NCBI GenBank assembly: GCA_027625915.1
Contig: JANTQA010000008.1
Coordinates: 13,393,001 to 13,457,000, forward strand
Length of the DNA stretch: 64,000 nt
From: Anaeramoeba flamelloides
Lineage: Eukaryota > Metamonada > Anaeramoebidae
Direction: 5' to 3'
Shown here: one piece after another, positions 1 through 10,997 of the stretch
Numbering within the stretch: position 1 is the stretch's first letter
Layout of the letters: the number at the start of each line of letters is the position of its first letter
Notes under the pieces: model-generated
Told to the model about the DNA's origin: nothing
What the model saw: the letters and a program-made list of their open reading frames with translations, nothing else
Database searches by the model: none
Translations under genes and position numbers: made by a program

Positions 1-1244
1 ATTGAAGATTTTTACAATATTTACTTTTTCGTTTCGAATAATTTCTCTTTTTCAGAAATTAAAATATCTTTATTGATTGGTGAAATAATTGAAAAATTGT
101 TATTTCAAAATTTTTCTTTTCTCTTCAATTTTAACAATTCAAACCGATTTGAATATTTTTTTTCGATTTTTTTATTTAATAATAAGCCAATAAATGGAAA
201 TTTTTTAACTTGGTTTTTGAAGTAAAATACACCAAAAATTTTGTTTTAAATTTGTTATTAAATTTACAAGAATATTTTTCTACTTTACTAGTCCCTAAAG
301 GTACCAACTTAAAAGTTTTTTACAATAGAATATGTTGAGTTAAACAATAATCATCCACACAAATTGGTAGAGATTCAACAATAAAAGTAATTGAGGAGAT
401 GAATTTTGATTTTTTTTTTTTTTTTTATTCTAATTAAAACAAAGATCATTCTCACATAGGTCAAGTGAGGTAACTAAGAAGATTATTTACAGATATAAAG
501 TTAATTATACCATTATTATTTTGAATTTTTTTTTTTTTTGAATTGCTATTGAAAAGTCCTTTTAATGGATTAAAAATGTTTAGGTAACCACTGAGTTATT
601 TGCCAGAGTAAGTCACCATAATATTGGTTAAAAATATAATTCAATTTTTCATTTTTGAGTTTTGATTTGAATTCATTTCATTTATGGGGGGTTTTAGTCT
701 TTAGAAAATCTAATCAATTTTCAATTTGGATATTGTTGATAATTTTCAAATCTAAAATAATAATATTTATTAAACATTAAAAAAAATATAAACTCAATTA
801 TATTCTTTTTTTATGAATTGTCATATAAATGATTAAAATAAGAAAAAAGATTTTTGTAAATAGTTGGCCATCATTTTCATTTATATTTACTTTTCGTTTA
901 ATGAATAATCATTGAAAATAGCAACAACAAAAGGGTTTAATTATGTCTGTATACTTTTTGTTTGTTATTATAACTTGAATTTTGTTATATATTTATTTTT
1001 TAAATAGAAAAGATTATAATCATTTATGAATTTATCTCTTCAACCCCATTTCTTAAAACTTTTATAATTCATCAATAATAACATCGATGATCTTGAAACT
1101 TTTTTTTTCAAAAAGTTATATTTATAATTTAACATCAAATCCAAGTAAAAAAAATGAGTCAAACAAGAAAAACTTTTATCCTAATGAGAAGAATTTTATT
1201 GTACAATGGGTTGTTTTATTGGTCAAATTTTGTATTGGACTATT
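1..1244. other. AT-rich non-coding stretch
   Basis: No convincing gene is visible on either strand. The stretch is dominated by T and A runs. A 61-codon open frame at 1087-1272 runs into the left arm of the palindrome that follows and has the low-complexity make-up of chance frames. Confidence 0.5.
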
Positions 1245-1825
1245 TCATAAGTTTAAGGTTTACAATCCCTGAAATTTGAAAAAAGATTATCTGGTGTAGG
1301 GTGCAGTGAATTGCTAATTTGGTATTTAGCTGATCGATCTTGAGCTTGGTATGGATTTTAATAGTGGCTCAAAATGGTCAATTTTTGACAATTTATTGTT
1401 TTTTTTTCCGAAATTCGAATTGAAGAGTTTAAGATTAATAGATTGATAGGTGTTCAAGAATAACTTTTGAATTTTGGGTTGTAGAAAAGAATCTTGATTT
1501 ACTTTTTAGTCAATTAACCAAATGAAAAAATAAAATTTTTTAAAAGCTCCCAATAAAACCAAAACTTAATTAAAAATTCGAATCAACAACCTACAAACCA
1601 CATTTTTTTAAAAATTAAGTTCCAATCAATTAATCTTACACTCTTCAATTCGAATTTCGGAAAAAAAAACAATAAATTGTCAAAAATTGACCATTTTGAG
1701 CCACTATTAAAATCCATACCAAGCTCAAGATCGATCAGCTAAATACCAAATTAACAAGTGGTCACAAACGACACAAGACAATCTTTTTTCAAATTTCAGG
1801 GATTATAAACCTTAAATTAACAAAA
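1245..1825. repeat. Foldback (palindromic) element, copy 1
   Basis: The left arm (about 1245-1500) is the reverse complement of the right arm (about 1565-1825) with few differences. Both arms contain the block 'ccctgaaatttgaaaaaaga' at the outer end and 'ccgaaattcgaattgaagag' further in. The loop is about 60 bp. A diverged relative lies at about 33240-33740. Near-intact arms suggest a fairly recent non-autonomous foldback element. No coding capacity is seen, and no target-site duplication could be assigned with confidence. Confidence 0.75.
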
Positions 1826-2851
1826 AACTTGTAAAAATAGTCACTAAAAATTTATCTTTTTCAATTTACTCAGGAAAATTGAATAATTCCCACAAACAAA
1901 CTTTCCACCAGAAGTTAACAATATAAGTAAGGAGATTAGACAACAAAACCCAAATTATGCACAAACCTAATATTGAGATAAATCCGAACTTGCTTAAGAA
2001 TAAACAAGAAATAGCAATTCAATTAACCAATTCTTTTTTTTTTCGAAATTCTACCATAATGAATCAATTTTTGAAAAATTTTAATAATTTTATTTTTGTA
2101 ATCCCAAATACTACCAAAATTATAAGCTCAAAAATGAAAGGTATACCACTTCTTCAAAATCCTTATTAATGGTTGATTTTATTGAAAAAATAATCCTAGT
2201 CACTAATCTTAAAAATCATTAAATAATTTTTTTTCTTCAATATCTGGAAGAAATGATTCTTTTTAGACACAAAGTTAATTTCATCTCAGTAGAAATCATT
2301 TTGAGTTTTTTATTTAATTGAATGAAAAGTTAATTTTTAAATTTTATTTGTCAAATTAATAAACTTTTTATAAAATCAAAAAGTAATTGTTAACAAAAAT
2401 AAAAAAAACCAAAAAAAACCAATTTTCAAAGAGAGACAGAAAAAGAATCTCCAAAACTCACAAACAAACAACAACTATAACAACTCATCTCTTTTCATAT
2501 TGATTTAGTTTTGGAAATTTCAAAGATGAGAGTAATTATTACCAAATAAAGAAACACTACAAAAGAAAATATGAGAAAAACTTTATTTGACTTTTAAAAA
2601 AGTACCAACTTTAATCTGATCTAACTCTTTAAAGAAAAGAAACCCACCCAAAGATTCTTTTCTAAACAAAAATAAGAATTTGTTTCCAAATAGAGTAAAA
2701 CTGAATTGAAAAAGTTAATCTCAGCAAATGCAACGAACTATATTTTTTTATTTTTTTGTCTCACTTTTTTAATTCCTTTTTGAATTGTCTACTCAACAAA
2801 ACACCCAAAACAACAATTACAAAAGTAATTAAAAAATCTAAAAGTGTTTGA
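1826..2851. other. Non-coding region upstream of the glycosyltransferase
   Basis: AT-rich sequence with no supported gene. A 70-codon open frame at 1957-2169 has no recognisable features. The part nearest 2852 presumably holds the promoter and 5' UTR of the glycosyltransferase, but no defined element can be named. Confidence 0.45.
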
Positions 2852-4210
2852 ATGAAATTCAAAACGAGGCAATCCCAAAACAATCGCAATGAATACAAAA
2901 AACAAACCTTTTTAAGAGATCTCCTCAAGGTGCGAATGAGAAGCCTAAGAGCAGTTCTATTGCTTTTGCTCTTTGTTATACTTTCCTTATACTTTATCGG
3001 ATTTGCGAAAAACAAAAGGCCAAAGGAACCCAAAGAGCAAAAGTTTTTTAATATCGAAAAAAAAAAACTCAATACTTACAACCCGTATTATGATCTTTAC
3101 TTTGAAGAATTTGAAGACTACAATCAGTATGAAGATATAAACGCTTATTACCAAGAGTACCCAGGCGAAAAGTTATTTGTGGCCTTTATTTGTCAAAACA
3201 TTGCCAAGATCTGGGACACCCTTGAGCCTGCATTATTGCGATTAATAGAATTTGTTGGCACCGACAATATATATATGTCCATTTACTCAAATGGTAACAC
3301 CGACATCACCCCTTTACTCTTGCAAGTCTTTGAAAATAAATTGGATTCAATGAGCGTTGCAAACACAATAACCCCACAGGCTGACAGCAACCGAACGGCT
3401 TATAAAATTGATCGTATTCTTTATCTGGCAAATCTTCGAAACAAGGTTTTGGAACCCTTAACACCGGAATACCCCAAGGTCATGTTTATTAATGACATTA
3501 TGATCCAGTTTCGAGATCTTAAAAATCTCCTATTGACCCCCATTGATTATGACATGGTCTGTGGGCTCGACTTCCAAGAGAACCCAGCCTATTTTAATTC
3601 AAACCATACAAACGTCAATGTTAAACATCTGTTGAACCAAAATCTGACATTTTTGAAAGGAAAAGGTAATGAGAATTTAATAATTTCGCTATATGACATT
3701 TGGGTCGCCAGGGACGCCAAAGGGGACATGCTTTCAAACGACTATCCTTGGGTTAACGATCACAAGAATTCAAAGCAACTGATCGACAATGGCCTTCCCG
3801 TTCAAGTTTATGCTTGTTGGAATGGCGTTGTGGTTTTTAAGTCGCAACCTTGGTTCCAAGACAAGATAAAATTTAGAAGTAGCCCCCCCGATGCATGCTT
3901 TTCCAGCGAGTGCCAATTGTTTCCCCAGGATCTTTGGAGACACGGGTATAAGAAAATTTTTATAAACCCATTAGTGCAAAGCGCTTATGATCAGAAAAAT
4001 TATAATTATTTATTGCAAACAGACTATTATCAAAACGTCGTTTTGAAAAATGATTATATAACCCAATACCAGCAATTAATCAATTCAAAAAAGCAATATA
4101 AAATCATTGAAAAAATTCCAGAATATATCGTTTGCTGTGATTCAGACGAAAGGCAAGATAATCGGGTAGATTGGCTTAATTGCCATTGGAAATTGAATTT
4201 AAATACTTGA
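2852..4210 (+). CDS. GT69 / CAP59-like glycosyltransferase, single-pass membrane protein
   Basis: A 452-residue intronless protein. Residues about 30-51 form one hydrophobic segment after a basic N-terminus, a type II topology expected for a Golgi or ER enzyme. The lumenal part carries the conserved blocks of the cryptococcal mannosyltransferase / CAP59 family (GT69): YLANLRN (191-197), FINDI (212-216), DYDMVCGLDF (232-241), YDIWVARDAKG (281-291), YACWNGVVVF (320-329), SSECQLFPQDLWR (351-363) and INP (371-373). In fungi this family transfers mannose in capsule or cell-surface glycan assembly; the donor and acceptor here are unknown. The start was chosen because it is the first Met before the membrane segment and gives a normal short cytosolic tail. 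The coding region is visibly richer in G+C than its surroundings. The family assignment is strong; substrate and pathway are inference. Confidence 0.92.
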   Translation: MKFKTRQSQNNRNEYKKQTFLRDLLKVRMRSLRAVLLLLLFVILSLYFIGFAKNKRPKEPKEQKFFNIEKKKLNTYNPYYDLYFEEFEDYNQYEDINAYYQEYPGEKLFVAFICQNIAKIWDTLEPALLRLIEFVGTDNIYMSIYSNGNTDITPLLLQVFENKLDSMSVANTITPQADSNRTAYKIDRILYLANLRNKVLEPLTPEYPKVMFINDIMIQFRDLKNLLLTPIDYDMVCGLDFQENPAYFNSNHTNVNVKHLLNQNLTFLKGKGNENLIISLYDIWVARDAKGDMLSNDYPWVNDHKNSKQLIDNGLPVQVYACWNGVVVFKSQPWFQDKIKFRSSPPDACFSSECQLFPQDLWRHGYKKIFINPLVQSAYDQKNYNYLLQTDYYQNVVLKNDYITQYQQLINSKKQYKIIEKIPEYIVCCDSDERQDNRVDWLNCHWKLNLNT

Positions 4211-4240
4211 CGTATCGGTTGTTTTATTATACCTATCTTT

Positions 4241-4307
4241 ATTAGCCTTATTATTTTTATTATTATTATTATTATTATTCCTATTAATACCATTCTTATT
4301 GCCTTTC

Positions 4308-4370
<63 letters not shown>

Positions 4371-4371
4371 G
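4241..4371. repeat. (ATT)n microsatellite
   Basis: An interrupted trinucleotide tract just downstream of the glycosyltransferase stop codon. It is pure over the last 60 or so bases and imperfect before that. It may lie in the 3' UTR. Confidence 0.95.
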
Positions 4372-6346
4372 GTTAATTTGCTTGAGTTTTGCCAACAAAT
4401 TACAAATGCAATGTTTTTTTTAAAATTTAAAAATGCAAAATTTTAAACAAAATAATTTGAAAATATCGAAGGCATTATCTGTGTTTCTTTTTGTTTTTGT
4501 TTTCATTTTGCATTTTATTTTTCTATTTCCGTATAAATTTTCTTATTTTCCATTTTTTTTTTTTTTAAAATCAGCAATCACTAATTGTAAAAAAAAAAAA
4601 TTATTTCGGATTGCATCTCTAGTTGGAGATTTTCGATTTTTTTTTTTTAATTTATTTATAATTTTAATTTCGATTTTTTATTTAATATTGTTTTTCTTCA
4701 TAATTAATTTATTATGACAAACAATACCCTTATCACAAATAAAAATATTTTAAATAGAATACATCAAATATTGTTTTAGATTGTAACTCTTTTTTTTTGA
4801 AATTTTTTTTCAATAATTTTAACTCGATTTTAGCTTATCTCTATTCTTTCATGATATTTAAAATATTTCTGAATTGTCAATAATAGATGTAATTTTTACT
4901 TTACTAAAATGCAAAATTTTCCACACAGCTAAAACAGTCAAAAGAATCACAATAATTCAATTTCATCAAATTTGGAAATAATTTTGATTTTTGTTAAAAA
5001 ATATGAAAATCATTTTTTCATCTTTTTAATTTTTGTTTTCATTTCATTTTTTGAATTTCCGTAATTTGTTTCTTTCGATCAAAATTTTTTTCAACAATTG
5101 ATATTATGTTAAAGTTGTGTTGTTTCTAATAGAAGAACTCAAATTAAATTAGTTGGTAGTATCAAACCTTTTGATCGATCGATATTCCTAATAAAATTTC
5201 AACAAATTTACCAATGTATTTTTTTTTGGTTTTCTGTCGCCAAAATTTTTAACCTATGATTTATTTGTAATGTTAATTATTTATTTTTTGTTTTGTGAGT
5301 ATTGTAATTTATTAAGAATTGTTAACATTTCAATTAATGAATATGTTTTATTTGGAATTTCTTCTAGAATCGATTTTATAAGATTTTTTTTTCAAAATTG
5401 AATTTTGGTGTGTTAAAAATTTTGAATTGGGGTTTACATTAGGCAATGTTTAGACAAATAAAATTTTTTCTTTTGAATTTTTTTTTTTTTTGTATTTTTG
5501 GTTGAAAAATATTTTCAGGAATAATGTTAATTCGTGTGGGGTAATTTATTTATACTCTAAATAAATTATTAATATTAGATGTTATTGGAACCTTGCTATT
5601 CTTTACTGGTATTTGAATAATAAATAAGAAGACATTTAAAATTCCTTTCTTCTTTTCTTAACTGATATATTTCAAAGTAACAAATACAAAATTGTGTTAT
5701 ATGTTTATTGCTTTATTTTCTTTTTTTGGTATAATTTTGGGAGGAGGAGGGATTGTAAATGATAAATTCTGAAGAATTGTAAAACAAGAATGAAATGAAA
5801 AATCATCCAATTTAAATATCAAAATCCAATGAAAATATTAGAGTTTTTAAATATATATATATATATATATTGAATATATATATATATGTGTGTGTATGCG
5901 TATGTGAATTGGGTTATTTTCATTAAAAAAATTTGTTTCTGATAATTAATTTTTCTTTTTTTAGAGATTATTATTATTATTTTTGAATAAAATATTTTTC
6001 TTATAACCAATTTTTACAAAACTGAATAGTAAGATATTCTTTCAAAATATTTTTTATTAGTAGTCAACTTGAATTAAATATGATTCTATACAATACTTTT
6101 TGTTAAATCAATCGTTTAAATATACTTCAAAATATTATATATTTATATTTTGACTTAACTCACTAAGTTTGTTAAAAATATTTTAAGAATATAAAAAACT
6201 ATCAAATAATTGTAAAAAAAAAATTTTCAATAGTTTATAAAACTTTTAATTGTTGATTATATTGATTTATAATTCTAATTCAATTTTTTTTAAATTGATA
6301 TGATATTGTCCATATTTCCAATTTTGGAGTTTTTAATGGCATATTA

Positions 6347-6503
6347 CAGTCTGTTTCAATTTTAAGAAACAAACTTTCAACGAAATTTAAGGCACAAAAA
6401 CAAAAATCAAATTCAAGCACAAAATTTGGAATTTTTTTACACAAATTATTTTACTAAAATTTGAATTTTGTTAACATTTGTATCTTAAAATTGAAACTTA
6501 CTT
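6347..6503. mobile_element. Tc1/mariner-like MITE, degraded copy
   Basis: The left end CAGTCTGTTTCAATTTTAAG, preceded by TA, matches the end of the better-preserved copy at 43161-43357. It shares the internal block 'acgaaatttaaggcac'. The right end is 'ttgaaacttactt' followed by TA, one of several decayed positions. About 157 bp, with no coding capacity. Confidence 0.65.
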
Positions 6504-6974
6504 TATATTTCTTTTTTAGTTATGAAAGAGAGAGTAAATTTGATACCTTAGTGAAATTTTTGAAATATATAAGTTGAATGTGTTGTGAAAAAAGTGTTTA
6601 AAATTCCTGTAATTATTCAAATCATAAAAAGAAATAATTTATTTTAAATTGCAAAATAATACCCTGAAATGTATTGAAAACCTTCAATATCTCAGCTACA
6701 GTAAATTAAAAAAGAAAATTGGAATGTAGTATTTTTCAAATCAATGAAGGTTCCTTTTTGTATTCTGATATACACATATTTATTCCTTCCTCAGGGTATA
6801 TGAATCTTAATAAATTGTGAGTTTTGGTGATTAAAGGTTGAGGCCTAATAATCTCTAATCTCAATGAAGTGAATTTTTCTTCTGATTTCTTCTTGTATAA
6901 TTTTTACCGAATAAGATATTTACAAGTTTATTTATTTTTTTTACTTTTTTTTTACTCTTACCTAGACTTTTCTG

Positions 6975-7664
6975 ATGACTGAACAAAAAACAATTGAAGA
7001 AAAAAACAACAAAACAAAAACTGAACTCAACAAAAAAGATGATAATAGTCAAGAAAAGAACGAAAATTTAACTACAATCCCACCTGAAGAAACAAAAAAA
7101 GAAGAACCAAAAAAAGAAGAAACAGAAGAACAAAAAGAAGAAAAAGAAAAAGAAAAAGAAAAAGATAAAGAAAATGAAAATGAAAAAGAAAAAGATAATA
7201 ATGAAAAAACAAAAAAAAAATCAACAGAAACACAACAAACAAAGCTCGTACAAACAATTCAAAATATGATTGAAAAAGATGACTTAAAAAAAATAATGAA
7301 CTTTCAAAAACATTCGTAATTTTTTTTTGCTATGGATAATAAACCTAAATTTAATCTATAACTAATCCTCCGACAAACCTATCCTTTTTTAAATTGTCTT
7401 CATTACTTTACACTTTTTTTCTACAATTCAACTTTTAGTTTTAATAATGTTAAGGACACGAATGAGGCTCTAACAAAATTTAATAAGTTTTCTTCTGAGG
7501 AATTTGGTGAATTAAAAAATAACTTTGTTTATTATGCCAAAACACTTGTGCAAATGAAAAAGGATCTGACATATTGTTATAAAAAGATCGGAAACATGAA
7601 AAAAAAAATACAAGAAGAATATCAAATAACTCCTTCACTAATAAGATCGGCTTTAGATAATTAA
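6975..7664 (+). CDS. KXD1: KxDL motif-containing protein, BORC subunit homolog (2 exons)
   Basis: Exon 1 is 6975-7315, the intron 7316-7438 (gtaatt...ttttag) and exon 2 7439-7664. The join restores phase within a Ser codon and gives 188 residues. The N-terminal 90 or so residues are low-complexity E/K/N-rich. The C-terminal half matches the KxDL family: helical stretches around LTKFNKFSSEEF, then LVQMKKDLTYCYKKI, where K154-K155-D156-L157 is the signature KxDL motif, then NMKKKIQEEY. In animals KXD1 is part of BORC, which recruits Arl8 and kinesin to position lysosomes; the same role here is inferred. The motif lies entirely in exon 2, so the unspliced reading frame of exon 1 alone would miss it. 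The acidic N-terminal extension is longer than in animal KXD1 and may be disordered. Confidence 0.85.
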
Positions 7665-7937
7665 TAAACAAAAAAACTTGGATTAAAAACTACTTAATTT
7701 CTCGTTTTTTTTTTCAATTTTTTTCTTCTTTTTTTTTTTTCGATCTTATCAATTTTTACTGTTACTTTTGTAAATTAAAGAATGGTTAAGAGTACACCCC
7801 CAAACGTGCATTTTTAAAGAATAAAAGAGAAGATCAAAACCTAATCTAATTTGTTAATTCAATAACAAATAATTTGAAAAGAATTCAAACCTTTAATCCC
7901 TCACTTCGACTTTTCTAAAAAATATTTATTCTATGTA

Positions 7938-8147
7938 TTAAGGCACTAGTTGCTGTTTTGAATTTTCTTCATACTCAGGAGGTGGCAAAGTTCTCTGGAT
8001 AAATGGGGTAATGTTGAAATTGACTTTGTTTTACTTCCTTAAAACTTTAAAAGGACGATAATTGACAACATCCATAGGATTTAAGGATGTACGTTGTAAA
8101 TAAATTTGAATAAAAACTACAAGTGTGTTTGCTATTTTGGTAAAGAT
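7938..8147 (-). pseudogene. Possible coding remnant or unrecognised exon(s)
   Basis: One minus-strand frame reads IANTLVVFIQIYLQRTSLNP, then DVVNYRPFKVLRK, up to a stop codon at 8033-8031. It then continues in the same frame as VNFNITPFIQRTLPPPEYEE and ends at a stop codon at 7940-7938. The composition (Pro, Arg, Glu, a hydrophobic segment followed by a polar stretch) is unlike the T/A-run frames of intergenic DNA. A pyrimidine-rich tract ending 'taatcttcag' lies upstream at about 8163-8172. No short intron of the usual size removes the stop codon. It could be a decayed membrane-protein gene, an assembly error in a real small gene, or chance. No family could be named with confidence. Confidence 0.3.
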
Positions 8148-10058
8148 TCAGACCATCTTGTATCTGAAGATTAAAATAAATTATTTTTGGAAAAAATGAT
8201 ATTTATTGCAGTTTTTTTCAATTTTTTTTTTGTTCTACTCCAAAAAGCTCATTTCCCAAGTACTTAAAAATTCACCTAAGAAGTAATTTCTTTAGTTAGT
8301 TTTTTAATCAAGTTAGTTATCATTTTTATCTGGGCTAGGCTCAAAAAATGACAAAAAAAAACATTTCTACAAAGATGATTTAATTAGCTTGTACTTGAGA
8401 TCAACTTCTTGCCACTTACTTACTCTTTCAATTTTGACTATTTTCAAATTGTGAATTATTATATTTTGTTGTTCAAAATAACTTTTTTGGATGATGGTGA
8501 GAGTTTCTAATTCTTAAAATTAGAAGGGTTGTGCGAAAAATCATATTAGTAAATTTTATATAAACTATCTTTCATAATAATTGGCCCATTAAAAATCAAA
8601 TTTTAAAGAAAAATATTTTTAATAATTAAAGTTATCTATTATAATATAAAAATTTAGATTTTAATATTCAATAATATACTCCAGAGATATTTATTTTTTG
8701 TCTAAAAATAAAAGAAAAAAAAATAAAAAAAACTGTTAAAAAAATTTTGGCCTTTTATTTTGAAAGAAGTATTAAATAAAAAATAGAAAATTTAAAAAAG
8801 TAAAAAAACCCATTTATCGATTCTCCCTTCATTTGAATAACTAAATCTAATCTCTTTTTCATATTTGAAACCAAAATTTTCATTAATTCATCGGTTACTT
8901 CTTTCCAATTTTTCATTTTCATTTTCATTTTCCATTTTAGTAAAACACAGTTGTAAAAATAAAAAAGAGAAAAAATGATTTATTTGCAAACTTTTCATTG
9001 TGAGAGGAAAAACTTCAAAACGATACAAAAGAAATTCATCATTCAAATGTAACATGGGCCATTTATTTTGAAATTTAGTTTAGATCAGATATAAAAGCTT
9101 ATACTAATTCTCAAAAAAAGTGAAAATTAAAAGAGTCTTTTAATCATCTGACTTATCCAATTTGAATTTTTTTTTACAAAAAATTTTAATAAAAAATATC
9201 AGTTGAAAATTTCTAGATCAAATTGATCGATTTTTTTGAGTTTGGTAATTTAATGAAGATTTTGGGAAATTCTGAATTAGTAAAAATTTTCAAAATATTT
9301 AAAAAAAATTTGTAGAATTTTTTATATTTTTTATTATTTATGTTACAGAGCAAAATTGGAAATATTTTTTTTTTTTTTTGTTTTTTTTTGAGTTTTATTA
9401 TAATTATTGGTGTTAAATATCCCCTTTTCAAATAATAACTCTTGCAATTTTGTTTATTTCTTCCAAAAAAAAAAAAATAAAAAAAAAAAAAGATGATTAT
9501 AATTCTCTCTAGGCGAATTAAAAAATCATCTATCAAGAATTATAATTATCATATTTTTACGAATTCATTAAAATAACACTAGTTATTTGTTTAAAAGAAC
9601 TACTAAAACAGCAGAATTCAATAATTTTCCTATCAATCATTACTACTTTGTAGTGAGTTTATATTTACAAAAGAACAAATAATAATAATAAAAAAAAACA
9701 ATTTTTTGCCAAAATAATTTATTTTAATCTTTTGATAAAGATCGTCTATGGGTATTTCTAAAAGTTTGTTAAGTTAAGGTTTTAGAGTTGATCCAAAAAT
9801 AAAAAAAAAACACCATATTTTGTAAAAAAAAAAAAAAAAAAACTTATTTTTGGATAAAAAATTGTCCAGCCTGAAAAAAATATAAAATAATGACATTTTT
9901 TTAGTATATATGAAGTATTCTTTTAGAATGTCACCCTTCCCTTACATACTGAAAATTTTAAAGTTTTTTTTAAAAGATAAAATAAAAATCAATCTTTGAT
10001 TGATTTAATTTATCTAATTATTTTTTTTTTTTTTCAATTTACAGAAAATCATTTTCTT

Positions 10059-10271
10059 TTAGTAAAGAATCAATTTACACCCATAATATCCAATTTTGAT
10101 TTTTCTAAAACCCTTGGATAATTTTATAAATGTATTATTTTGTTTACTTCCTGAAGTTGAAATAGATTCATTTGAAAAATTATAAATCTGAAAAAAATCT
10201 TCAAGATCTCTCACAGACACCAAAGAGCAACAATTTGAAACGAAGTTATTTTTTTCAATACTAAAATTCAT
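10059..10271 (-). CDS. Small unrecognised ORF (70 codons)
   Basis: An ATG-started minus-strand frame with a mixed, soluble-protein-like composition: SVRDLEDFFQIYNFSNESIS, then SGSKQNNTFIKLSKGFRK. It lies about 730 bp downstream of the RasGEF stop codon on the same strand. No domain is recognised. It may be a small gene, an exon, or chance; only the non-repetitive composition argues for it. Confidence 0.25.
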   Translation of the reverse strand: MNFSIEKNNFVSNCCSLVSVRDLEDFFQIYNFSNESISTSGSKQNNTFIKLSKGFRKIKIGYYGCKLILY

Positions 10272-10997
10272 TTCAATTTAAATTGAAAATTAAGTTTTAA
10301 TGATTTGTTTTTATAAATTTGGAATTTTGAATTATTTTGTCAAAAAACTTCTTTTATCTTTTCCAAAATTTTATTATTATTTTTATTGAATGAAATAAAT
10401 AAAGATATCAATTAATTGTTTTAAATCCTATATTTGGGTTTTATATTAGCAAGAATTTTTTTTTTTAATAAAATGAAGATCCAAAATAAAAAGATCTTCA
10501 AATTGATAGAGTATTTTTTCCACAAACACTTTTATTAGTTGTGTTTTCTTAGTCAAAAACACTACTTTTCTGTTAACTCACCTACTTTGTCTCAAAAAAT
10601 ACTTTATCGTAAAAAAAAAACACTTATTCACAAAAAGTGTTTATTAGAGAAAAAGTATTTATTTGCAAAAAATAAAGTCTTTTTCAACAAAATTGAGTAT
10701 GTTATGTACAAGTAATGATGTCTGCAAATTTATCACATTTAGATGTAAAACTCTATTATTTTTATAAGGCAAAACAATATTTTTCGATCATATCAAAATA
10801 AATATTAAGTTTAGAATAATTTTATTTTTATGAAATTTATTATCAATATATAGATTATAAAAATAAGTATAGGTATAATATGTATCTACACATATACATA
10901 ATAGTGTATGTATATATATTATAATTTCTATAATTTAATAAAATCAAAAAAAAAAAATAAAATCAAAATTTATAAAATATTATTTTATAAATCAAAA

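Larger units (their letters stand above)
4211..6974. other. Non-coding region with microsatellites and one MITE
   Basis: No supported gene. It holds an ATT microsatellite (4241-4371), an AT/GT-rich tract (about 5849-5900) and a degraded copy of the CAGT-ended MITE (6347-6503). The open frame read through the ATT tract on the minus strand is a poly-isoleucine artefact. The final bases before 6975 are the upstream region of the KxDL gene. Confidence 0.5.
7665..10997. other. Mostly non-coding region between KxDL and RasGEF genes
   Basis: Contains two weak coding candidates, both on the minus strand (7938-8147 and 10059-10271). Otherwise it is AT-rich with A/T homopolymers. No RNA gene or clear transposon was recognised. 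Confidence 0.45.

Noticed and set aside
4054-4398. Minus-strand ORF of 114 codons
   Set aside because: It is mostly isoleucine read from the ATT microsatellite plus the antisense of the GT69 gene end.
7072-7257. Minus-strand Phe/Leu-rich ORF
   Set aside because: Antisense to the E/K-rich part of the KxDL gene.
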